64,000 nucleotides of DNA, taken from Antedon mediterranea. Lineage: Eukaryota > Echinodermata > Crinoidea > Comatulida > Antedonidae. The notes under the pieces were generated by a model that was not told the origin of the DNA, ran no database searches, and saw only the letters and a program-made list of their open reading frames with translations. Of this stretch, positions 11,101-21,526 are shown one piece after another. The position numbers and the translations under genes are program-made. Where the stretch lies: the NCBI RefSeq assembly GCF_964355755.1, contig NC_092670.1, forward strand, positions 20,955,201 through 21,019,200, written 5' to 3'. Every line of letters begins with the position of its first letter. Position 1 is the first letter of the stretch.

Positions 11101-14100
11101 ATACAATAAACATGCACCTCTAATTCATAGGTCCATGCAATAAGTATCACATTTTTCGATTTGCCGCTTACAAAAAATCTCATTTTTAGTATAAAAAGGT
11201 GCCCGCAGCTGCTTACGGTAAGCACCAAATGCACTAATTAGATAGGAAGAACCAAACAGGCTTTTCAAAGTGCGTCCGTTAAGGGAGGTGGCCGCTGTAA
11301 ATAAAATATGGGGTTTTCATGAATAAAAATAATCACAGAAGAAAGTGCTTACGAATATGACCTTGTGAAACGGTAATTTGAAAATGCAAATAAGGCATGC
11401 CTGCTAATAATCTACAAATTTAAATTTGTATGAGATAAATATGCAAAATCTAAAGAATATCTTTTTAGTTACCATAGTAACTGTTGCTATGCATAACTAA
11501 GGGAAATTAAATAATTATCAGATAATTATTAATTAATAATTAATACTGAATCCAACCATCACAGTAAAAAAGATATAGAATTTAAAACCAATATTTAATA
11601 ATAAAGTGTGATATTTTACATGCTGACCTTAAATGAAATGAAATTTCAAATCAGGGCTTCAATATTTGTTATGTAGCATTAACATACCTGAGTATATCAT
11701 TGACTTTTGATTGGTTCTATTTTGGGGAGGGGAAAGTGGTGGACCCAGGACTTTTAAATAGTTAGGAGGTTGAAGGCGAGGGTCTAAAAACTTAACTTTA
11801 TGTCCTATCTTTTGCATTGCAATTTTTAACTTGGGGTGGGTGGGGGCTTGGAGAAAGGGGGAGGGGGTGGGATGGAGGAGTTTGAATCCGTCTATTTATT
11901 GGGGCGATAGTAGCGGCAGTGTGGGTGGTGCTTGAATTCATGCATTTGACACTCTATAGTGGATGATCGACCAAAGTGTTGCAGTTTTATGGTTATAGTC
12001 GGGGTGGGGGGGGGGGGGGGTAGTAGTCGAAAGTGGTGGTGGATGGGCATGTGGGATCTGCTTAGGTTAGCAAATAAAAGAAGTAAACAAATGAAAGAGG
12101 AGCTTCAAAATAAGAGAGGAGTAATCTGTTGCAAAGATTAAAATTCACAACGATCTGATAATTTATTCAAATTTCCAGAGGATATAACCTATAAAATGAC
12201 ATTAAAACTGGGAAATGCAGAATCTATAATTAGATTTCTCACAACACAACTAGAACTATATAAAACATTAAGAATTTTTCTGACCAATGAGTTTCAAATC
12301 AAATAATCAAAGAAAATAAAATGTTTTTACTAATATACCATGTTTTTTTTTTATAAAAATGCCTATGTTTCTCGCAACACTGCTTGTAGATTTTAAATTT
12401 ACCCCAGTATTTTATTTTAGAAATCAATTATTAAACATTAGAACTACCTATTTGTAATAAATCAGCTAAAAAAATACACCACTTTGGGCGTTATGGTGAA
12501 GTAAAGTTTAGTTGCATTGAACAATTTAAAAAAAGTGAAAAACACCCTTTTTTAAATAAATGGTATCTCCCAAAGTATGAAATAAAAAAAAATAAAAAAA
12601 TTTGAAACAGGTACACAATGCATTGTTATTATGCATACACTAATTATTTTTTATAATTAAATGAACAAAACAAAAATATCGTTCATCAAAGTAGTACCTA
12701 TATCCATTTTAAAAAACCTTAAAAAAGGACAAAATTTGTCAAAAACACAAATTTGGCCGTTGCCATGGAAATATACGTGTGAAATAAAAAATACTTCATA
12801 TTTGATTTCTCTCAACACATATATAGCCATGTGCAAAATTTGAAAGAAATCCATTTTTTTGAGTCTGCCACTCTTTTTGATATTTCTTTGATTCTTACAG
12901 ACAATGGCTCTTAAAAGTTCAACTTGATCGTTTGAAAACGATCAAGTTGAAATAATAACGATAGCGAGTACCTTTTCCTGTAAATCGTTAACATTTCAAT
13001 GTCTTCGTAGAAGATCGCCGATTATTGTTAACGATAGCGTCGACTAACGTCGACAGGAAAACAGGCTTTACTTGTCATAACGCCTTTGACGGCGACTTGT
13101 AACTTCGTAATGCTTTTTAACCAACTAATATCGTCCCAGGATAAAGAAAGTAGATGAAACTGGTCTGTATCGTCAATGGAAGCATTGGGGGATCTGCAAA
13201 TAATAAAACATTATTATATTAAACATTATAGAAAAATTATTCCTATAATGACAATTTGACAAATCTATTTGAACTATGTATGTTTTGTTCACTCCGTTTC
13301 CTCCTCAGATAGAGTTAGGGTACGCGGATTGTTTGAGGTGCCGGACATCCATGCGAGTGTAGTGGCACCCACCTTTCTCCCTATCCTGGATGAGCTTCTG
13401 ACTTTTTGTAACAAAATCAATTGTGATAATAAAGAATTGTATTCATTCTTACAAACCGTAACAACTCTGAGTTTCCCATTGTGAACTGATTCCTCTTGTC
13501 AGTCAGCCTGTTTGACGGAATCTTCAGATCGATTGTCACCAATATCGCTTTGAAACCATGTCGTTCCGCTTTACGGACAACGTTAACAATGACGCGTCGA
13601 TCTTTGACAAGATAAAGTTGAAGCCACTTTACTCCAGTTGAACTCTCTTTTGTTACGTCGTCTATACTTTTCGACGTCCACGAGCTGAGCGTGAACGCGG
13701 TATCCATTCCAGCGCATGCTATGGAACAGAACAAAACTGTTTTTATCATCCGTTAACTTTGCTTAGAACTCTCACCAAAAAACATTTGTCATAGGCTACT
13801 TTGAACGCGTGTGTCAACATTGTCTGGTCATGATAGTCCAAACACTGGCATTTCAAAGTATTGAACAACATGGCTGCATGCATAACCAAATTACAGTGCC
13901 ATAACGTAGGGTAGGTTGTTTTCGACTAGGAGAAAAGACGTAAGTCGGCTAATTTTGACGAAATGATCACCCATCTGAACAACCGGCCGCTTGTGATTGG
14001 ATATATAAATATTTGATTGTACGTGTTTGTATTTCCCCCTATATAAGTGGGACCAAGATATAATGATAAATAGACGGCGTAGTTAACCTTACATACCTCT

Positions 14101-15175
14101 GGCCACTGCATATTCTCCATCTGGGTGGGCCATCTTTGCGAACGCAAACGGAGCGACGACAACGGGAAAGTCTATGTCGCATCCCAGTACTCTCTGCTTT
14201 GTGTTGATCGTCGATATATCACGCATGTGCCGCGGCCTTAATTTATATCTGAAAAAGTAAAACTTTTAACTAATCTTTATCGGCTATAAATGCTGTCATT
14301 TCTCATTTCTTTATTTGTTTCATTCCACAACAAACATTACATAATAAAATCAAACTTTACCGCTCGTCTGTGTATATTGAAAAAAAAATGTCTTCGATTC
14401 GGTCATTGACGGTTGAATATTGAATAAAATGCAAATTATCTCCTGTACAACCTGCTCTTAAAAGTTGGTTTATATTATTTTGGTGTATTCTTTGAGAACG
14501 GCAATAATTCGGCGTAGTTTTTCATACTCTTCACACATGCCTTTTCATAAGTCTTTGGCGTTTATACAAAGAGGGTAATTTATATGAAATCGATTATTAA
14601 TGATTTAATAGCAAAGCAATCTAACAACAGGGTGCTCTTCGGAGATCAAAGGGTTTATCTGTGGCTGCGACACGATCAGTAGACAGTACTGTTTGCATTT
14701 GTCGCAGCCATACAATCAAAGACTAGAGATATCTTAGTTTTAAATAGAGATTTTTCTATTAATAGATATCTTTATAGTTTAAAACTAAGATATCTATATT
14801 TCCGAATAAAATGACAGCTTGCCGCGCCATAAATTACTGTTACGCGTTCCAATCTTGGCAAGGAAAGCTCAGTGTCCTTTTGCCTTAATCTTATATCTAC
14901 CAAATTTAAACTTCATTCTTGCATAAAAGAAGCAGGTGAGCTCGTCTCCGGCCAAGCGTGGAAAGCCATTTGTTCGTTAACCCTACCACCAGCAATTCGG
15001 TATTCAAATAATATTGCCATTTTTACCTCGAAAAGGCTGCAAGATTATCACGTAACGTCTCTGTTCCTTCCGTTCCTCCGTTGAAATAGCCAAGTGCTGC
15101 GGTGTCAGTTATTTTCAATTCCGCTTGTTTTTCGTAGTCGGCAACAGAGTAACATTTTACCCGAGTTTTATCCAT
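8126..15175 (-). CDS. HAO1: (S)-2-hydroxy-acid oxidase, copy B (357 aa, 8 exons, peroxisomal)
   Basis: Exons: 15175-15027, 14248-14097, 13718-13457, 13193-13072, 8893-8802, 8634-8473, 8389-8320, 8190-8126. Lengths equal copy A exon by exon, except that exon 4 is one codon shorter (357 aa). The same FMN-oxidase residues are present: the GALGYF-type Tyr (here AALGYF), WLQLY, AVKGVM Lys, SNHGGR and [10 protein letters not shown]. The C terminus is again SRL (PTS1). Both reading frames are intact, so neither copy looks like a pseudogene. Changes from A include EGTEG to GGTEG near the active-site Tyr and PFAAAK to PFAFAK. An ATG two codons upstream (15181) is in frame and could also serve as the start. 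Intron 4 is 4178 bases, against 85 in copy A, because of a transposon. High nucleotide similarity of the exons implies a young tandem duplication or gene conversion. Confidence 0.9.
10020..11510. repeat. Degenerate internal tandem repeats of the 4.1-kb transposon
   Basis: A block of about 120-220 bases recurs with many changes. Each copy carries a GTTA-CCTTAGCAAC-type segment, then TTTCTATG, a TAACTAAGG-type segment, an AT-rich tract and a GACCTTGTAAA-type segment. Anchor segments lie near 10029, 10211, 10400, 10516, 10710 and 11471. The long last interval is explained by the nested insertion at 10765-11297. Confidence 0.55.
10765..11297. mobile_element. Nested pogo/Tigger-like MITE, 533 bp
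   Basis: The left end CAGTTGAACCTCCCGTAAG and the right end (inverted CAGCGGCCACCTCCCTTAA) form imperfect terminal inverted repeats. TA dinucleotides flank both sides (10763-10764 and 11298-11299). The CAGTTGAACCTC-type terminus and TA duplication are typical of pogo-type Tc1/mariner elements. No transposase is present. It interrupts the internal repeats of the older 4.1-kb transposon. Confidence 0.65.
14627..14885. repeat. Dispersed repeat, copy 1 (second copy at 58285)
   Basis: This segment in intron 1 of hydroxy-acid oxidase copy B shares the blocks AAAGGGTTTATCTGTGGCT, TTTGTCGCAGCC and AAGCTCAGTGTCCT, in the same order, with 58285-58475. The first two blocks are partly inverted to each other (GGCTGCGAC / GTCGCAGCC), suggesting a small DNA transposon. 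An 18-bp inverted repeat (AGATATCTTAGTTTTAAA and complement, about 14727-14795) lies within this copy only. Confidence 0.55.
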
Positions 15176-15579
15176 CGTCATATACAATACGAAAGAATAA
15201 TAGGTCTCTGTGTATTGTTAAACGACGCCTGGACTTCAGTCCTACACTGATACCATGGATCGAGAATACAGTAGTCAGTACCAGTGACAGCGAATCCGCT
15301 CACAACGTGGGGGCGCGCAAACATCAAATTTTGTTATGCATTTCCGTGTTATTAGTCGCGTGGACGCGACTCTTTAGTTCACTATGTCGTTCGGTCGGTC
15401 TGTCTGTCGGTCCGGTATCACTATGCGTTTTAGCACGCGACTTATGGCTGTTGGCCTTGTTTACTGATCGGATCACATGTCAGGGAATAGAAAAGCGTCT
15501 GTAGGCCTATAATATCATAACGTTTTAGCATTATTGTCTAAACAATCTGAATATTCTAATAAACGCTGAATTTTAAAAA

Positions 15580-15616
15580 CTAGATGGTACGCTCGCTTCG
15601 CTCGCGTACCATCTAG
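15580..15616. repeat. Short perfect hairpin
   Basis: Arms CTAGATGGTACGC (15580-15592) and GCGTACCATCTAG (15604-15616) are perfectly inverted around an 11-base centre, TCGCTTCGCTC. The centre resembles the GCGAGCGAAGCGAGC motif found twice in the transposon at 33.9-36.1 kb, so it may be a transposon remnant. Confidence 0.7.
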
Positions 15617-15779
15617 GTCGTGCCCACAGATGGTTCTCGAATACATAATAATTTCAGCTTAAAAAACTGGCGATTTCAAATGTACGTACCGCAGGCTGTA
15701 CAGGAACGAATAAATAGACACTGTGATTTATGTACTCAACTAAAATTAGCACCATGGGAATTACTTCCGAAAGAGAAGC

Positions 15780-16073
15780 TTGTCACAAAATGAGACCAAT
15801 TTTAAGTCAAATTTAAACAAACTTAATTTGTGTTTTGTATGTAACATTAGGGTTGAGGGATGCGGAAGAGGATGGGTGCAAAAAGGAACAATTTTTAAAT
15901 ATATTCTTTATCCATTTAGTAACGAAATATTAATTGAACTTATTCAACCTTATGTTCCTAAGCGGTCTCTGATGAGATCTAGATCTGAGTCTCTTCTTGC
16001 CCATATATTTCATCCTTCCACTAAGTTTAATGAAAACCACCTCTATTCGGGGAAAATCATAAATTCGATTTAA
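15780..16073 (+). pseudogene. Possible C-terminal fragment of a LINE reverse transcriptase
   Basis: A 97-codon frame contains a segment of the type IQPYVPKRSLMRSRSESLL followed by a TKFNENHLYSGKI segment. The order 'P-x-RSLRS ... LL ... T-K-aromatic ... S ... N-S' is reminiscent of the region after the reverse transcriptase domain in CR1/Jockey-type LINEs. The match is weak and from memory. A trailing sequence (about 16049-16130) recurs at 16752-16830, as LINE 3' ends often do. It could equally be random open sequence. Confidence 0.25.
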
Positions 16074-16130
16074 TCGTCAATAAGTATTAAATTATCTAAC
16101 TCGACTTAATTAGTAGGCCTAATGGTTTTC

Positions 16131-19100
16131 AATTGTTTCTTAGAGCCAATTCATGCTTAAGTTGGTTCCTACCCTACCCACCAAAGTTGTTCTGCGTTTA
16201 GGGCATGTGATGTAGGCTACCGTAGGCCTATCCTCTACTGGTTTTACAACGCTACTAATGCCAGTGAGGGAAGGGTGATGATGTGGGTGGTTTAACTGCA
16301 ATAATAAAGATTTATACATAATATACGGCAAGTGAAAACGCTAGCTCTTTATCCGTTTAAAAAAATGTCTATTATATCCAACCTCTGCATGCAGCACAGA
16401 TTGAAAAAAAAATGGATCGAATTTCTGTTATGAGTATACAGTACTTGCCTACGACGCCTGAGGGAATAGACACTTGTGGAACAGAGATTGGAATGTTCCA
16501 TTCATCGCAAATCAATACATTTGTATAAACGTATATTAAATCTATCAAAATAGTATTTTTTAAAGAAAATCGGCCTGTCTTCAACATTATGATGCTGTAC
16601 TCTAGCTGTTCAACCGGTTTTCAGCTATTAAAAACAATTATCGTAGGAGGAGATAGGAAAATGCGAAGCCTCCTCGCATTTTTGTGGCGGGTATTTTTCA
16701 AGATGGACATCCATTAGACAGTGTATACCACGATCGGAAAACACCCCTATTTGGGGCAAATCGTTGAACCTAAATTCGTTTTAATCGTCAATAACTAATT
16801 ATCTAACTTAATTTAATTAGTAAACAGGGTTACATCAGGTGGTTAAAATCAGTACCGAAAGTACGAACCAACTTTATATACCATCGAGTAAAAATTCTAG
16901 AAGTAAGGCGCGATTTACCGAATTTTGCCCTTACGTAAATTTATATATAGAAGACAGTAAATCACCTTTTTTACCCACGGTTTTTAAACCGATTAAAATT
17001 ACAGTTTGACTCATGCGTGTAAATAAATATACCAGTACAATACAGTAGTTTCTTTTTGGGAAAGGCTTATTATATGTAGACCCTTTCTCTCGTTTACTTT
17101 CTAAATACAGTACACTAAACAAAAGGGAAATGTGGTAATTCATATTTAAAAGTATATTATTACATAATTCTGTCCGTTATTAATTATGTTAACTCCGCCT
17201 TTTTTAGGAAAAAAATAAATGGTTTTGCTTTATATAAGTGCCGATGCTGTATATTTGTTTGTTTTGTTGCTTTTTTTATGTTAGGCTAATTTTATCAAAT
17301 ATGTTTGGTGTAATAATAAAGAATGATTAGTAGGCCCTATGGCGAGCTATCGTAATGAATTTAAATTCCCACGCGACATACCAATCCATTACAGTTAGTA
17401 GTAAGCTTACTATTAATTATATACTATTATGTATATTGTTAATATTATTCCTATACTAATAATAGTGATAATAATAATGGCTAGTCAAATACAACAGTTA
17501 AAAAGCAATGACAACTTTAACAATATTTATAAAGCAATCGTTTATTCTGAAAATAATGCAATTTGATTTTAACAAAGTTGAAACCAAAATAAGCCATAAA
17601 ATAAAATAATAAAACACACAACACTGTGGAAAATAATTACAGTATTAACTATAATTACATATATTAACTAAATTTTATGAATCATTACATTTTATTCCTA
17701 AAAAAAAATCAGAAATCACGGGGGAAAATACAGTATACGTAAGACGAGTGAAGGCTTCTTAGCGATGATGTACAGTACATACATTTGTCTACAGTAACAA
17801 TATTTATAGGTAAATCAGGTTAAGACACTGTAAAGTTACCGTTATGAAAGCAATTCGATCAACCCGTTAGTACAGTATCAATCCTTGACAATTTTATTTT
17901 ATTAGAATTTAAATTAACTGTCAAAATAAAGAGCTAAAAATATCCTAATTGTATTTATTAATGACTAGAATACATACTACATTTTATATACTATTTATGG
18001 ACCGAATAAATTTGTCTGAGATAAAAAGTATTATATCATCCACAACTAATTCAACAGTTAGATTCTGTGTGCAAACATAGACACAGACAACGTGTACTAG
18101 ACCTACATAATATACACCAATAATGGTACAATATCCCATATGATATATTTAACATATTACCAATGCTTAACATGTATATAAACACACATACAGTAACAGA
18201 CATTAATATACCAGATATATCTAGAAACAACATTATTTTTCTATTACATTTACAGTATTAATGCATATGATCTATCTATGGTTATTAAATATGAAGTTAT
18301 TGCTGTAGAATAAAATGTTTCCTAATTTCTACGATGTTAGAAAACGAAATTGCTTATACTGTATAGGCCATCTAACATTTGAACTTTGACATTTAATGAG
18401 TGAATTTTGATATATAATGGGAGAACTTTATTCAAAATGATATTCAGAGGCTTGTGAAATGTAAACAATAATCAAAATAATGTACATTGTTTCATTTTAA
18501 TTTGTTTAGGGTTGTTTTATGTCGTAACTAAGTTTTTTCTTTAATATTTTTAAAAATTTCAAATTAAGAAAAAATAGACAATTATTTGCAATAGGACAAG
18601 GTAACGAATGATATGTAAATGTATTAATTGTGCTCCCATTCAAATGAGTTTATTAAGTATAAATTCTGGCTACAATTAGGCTGTAGAGCACCTATTCCTT
18701 TCCGATTACTGTATACAGTTCCAAAAGTAATAAGTCATTAAAGTGATTCAACATAAATTAACTTTATTTAATTTGAGCAAAATGGAATGCAACACCTACC
18801 AAGAACAAAATTACATTGAATCATTTAATGGGAAAACAAATTACTGAAAATTCATTCTGCTGGAGTAAGTTGTAATGTATTTATCTGTAAATACCAATGT
18901 TTCCTGTATTTACCATCTATCTTAGAAAATTTTTGTTTCACCTCGCTGAAACGATTTATTTTAATTGAAAACATTTGGTTTCATTTTAAAGGGTTTTTTT
19001 CACAAGGATAGCACAACATTAAATTGATTTTTATTACGAGTGTGGTTTTAAAACTAAATCTAACCTGTTATTCTTCATTGACAATATTTACTGAAAAGTT

Positions 19101-21526
19101 TTTAAAGCAATTTAACCGGAATTTGTATAGCACATACTAGAGTAAATCATTGATTCACCTGTTAACTGAAATATCGTCCAATTTATAACTTCAGAATACA
19201 TACAGCTCCGTTTCAATACCGGTTCCGAGGATTTTGAAAGTTGCAATATTCCATTTTGTCATCTCTGTAAATAATTCTGCAATTTAAACACACAAGAAAG
19301 ATATAGATGACAAAGTTTTCAAGACAAATTTTATATATAGTTTTTGCAATTATTATTATTAAGTATTTTACCAAGAAAATCGGTTGAAGAAAAAATATAA
19401 TAATACTGTAATAATGTCATCATCCCATTCAAATTTATTTTTAATTTTTTTAAATTTCATCATTATTCAAAATTAAAAAAAAAACAACATATAATAGCGT
19501 ATTGCAATGGATGCTTTAGTAAAATGCGACATATTTTGAAACACTTTTTATGATTAAAAAAATCCTTATACAATCCTTTTTTTTTTTTGCTCAAAAGTAT
19601 ATTAATAATTAATAAGAATTGACAATGTATACTGATTAGTTATTTGTAAGTTACAAGAACAAATCTGTATAAATGCATAACTTTTATGAACAAATAAAAT
19701 TATTTTGTTTGTGATGACAGCTTATTTCTATTTTTCAAAAAAATATATAACTAATTGTATTGTACATTCTGGCAACTTAATTGACCTCTAACCTTTATAA
19801 AGGCAAGAAGCATAATATTGAGAAGTGGACATTTTTATGTCGTGTATGTATCGCTGAACTCTGCCATAATCTCTTGCAATCCACAGAACTTGTAGAAATA
19901 ATTAAATCTAGGAAGAATGGCAATTGGAAATGCCTTTTGTAAAAGATAAACAACCTGAAACAAAACTTTTCCATTAGAAAACAAGAGATACGCAATCAAC
20001 AGCATCCATCTCAGTTGCTCCCGTCCATTTCCAGGAAAGTAACGTGGCCCGTTTATGGAAACACATAATACCTACTGCCGAACTTTAAATTGAAAATTAA
20101 AATGGAACTATTGCCAACTTAACATGCAAGGCAAATTTGATTTTATAAAAGAGTAAAGAAATGTAAAGATGTCATACAGTTTTCCTGATGTAGGTCAAAT
20201 TGAGAACAATAAAGGAAGGTAGCAAAGCTATTACATTTTAATCTGAATAGATTTGTTTTTGGCTAGGATGAGTGCGAGGACCAGATCTATTTGAATCCAT
20301 TGTGGTGTGTCAGAAAGCTTAAAAGAGTAATTCCCGACCTTGAGAGAGACTTCATCCCAACCAAAATACATTAATTTAGCATCGAACTCTCAGTCTCAGA
20401 TACTAAATTTCTATACTACAGTAAACTCTTCCAATACCGGACTCCGTCAAAACCGAAAACTCTCTCAAAACCAGACTTTTCTTTAGGCCCAAAAGGTCCC
20501 AAATTTGTTTTTACCATAAAAAACACATTCCGAATACTAGACTTTTCAGAAAATCAGACATATTGGGCCAGTCCAAAAGGTGTCCAGTATTGGGAGAGTT
20601 GACTGTGTATTTGTGGTCTGGAAGCTTAGGTTGGAAAACACTTGTTTTTCATGCAGTTGAGAAGAAAATGTGATGTATTCTTAATAAACAATCGCCATGC
20701 AGCCTTTATCATCATATACAGCACAGCTGCGTAGAAATGCATACAGTATATATGTATATATATCAACCTTTTAATGTAAAAAAGAAATGTACCAATTTAT
20801 GTAAACTCAAGGATTAAGTCAACAAGAGTTGTTGGTTACAAAGCTGGCCATGGACTCTCATGCACACACACACTCAAAATAGGAAACGCTTAACCTGTTG
20901 GTACTGTACAGGCATTATATACCACGTCAGCAAAACCGACCTGTGTAAAAAATGCTTTTTGTAGGTGGGATATTTTTCTCTTAATTATGCAATGTTTTAA
21001 TAGATAAGTATATAAATAGACCAACTTTCACTTGCCTGAGAGGCATACCTTAAATTATGTGTGATCTCCTGTCTCAACTGGTTCTAAAACAATAGTGTGT
21101 TTATACGTCCAGCTGGTGTCATGACAACCGCACTTACGAGGGCGCTTACCGTCTCTTCAACAACCGCCTTATGCAATATTTCAGCATGTGACAATTAGAC
21201 ATATGCAATAACAGTGATCTTACAATTTATCTTATTTATCTCTACTACAATATTATTCAATTATAGTTATCTAAGAGATTTTCTTATCAAAATATTTAAA
21301 AAAAATGTATAATTAACAACAAAAAACATAATTTTGGAAATCTGTAAGCCAAATTTGTAATAATTAAAAATTTTTTAATATTACATAGTTTTTAAATTTC
21401 TGTCTTTTAATAAACATCTATATTTAGTATTTACGATCAAAACTCTATTCTTTTCATACTTTCTTCAAATTTGTAGCCATTCTTGTTGCTGGTCCCACCT
21501 AATATCTACACAATCCACTCACCTTA
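16131..21526. other. Long AT-rich stretch without a recognised gene
   Basis: Only short, featureless open frames occur on both strands. A repeat of 16049-16130 (TTTAATCGTCAATAA and following TTATCTAACT block) lies at 16752-16830, and a pogo-like MITE lies at 20419-20605. The part nearest LUC7L3 may hold its 3' UTR, because a strong splice donor directly follows the LUC7L3 stop codon and implies at least one more exon downstream on the minus strand. I could not place that exon. Confidence 0.4.
20419..20605. mobile_element. Pogo/Tigger-like MITE, about 190 bp
   Basis: The left end CAGTAAACTCTTCCAATACC and the inverted right end CAGTCAACTCTCCCAATACT match at most positions. Termini of the form CAGTnnACTC are typical of pogo-like Tc1/mariner MITEs. 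TA precedes the left end; on the right a TA lies two bases away, so the duplication is not clean. Confidence 0.6.

Larger units (their letters stand above)
8976..13067. mobile_element. 4.1-kb DNA transposon with long inverted repeats in intron 4 of copy B
   Basis: The ends are inverted copies of AGCCTGTTTTCCTGTCGACG followed by TTAGTCGACGCTATC. Weaker inverted similarity continues inward for several hundred bases: the block AGCCATTGTCTGTAA, the CCGTTGCCATG area, and the ATACTGGGGTAAATTT block near 9517 and 12405. TTA flanks both ends (8973-8975 and 13068-13070), giving a 3-bp target duplication. A TTAA duplication with one change is the alternative. No transposase frame is visible and the interior is AT-rich with degenerate repeats, so the element is non-autonomous and foldback-like. 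A TWA duplication would suggest PIF/Harbinger and TTAA would suggest Kolobok or piggyBac; I cannot choose between them. Confidence 0.8.

Noticed and set aside
13269-13484. Plus-strand open frame overlapping hydroxy-acid oxidase copy B intron 3 and exon 3
   Set aside because: It is antisense to a well-supported exon and lacks any recognisable feature.
15094-15504. Plus-strand 136-aa frame
   Set aside because: It overlaps exon 1 of hydroxy-acid oxidase copy B on the opposite strand, and the remainder is low-complexity promoter-side sequence.
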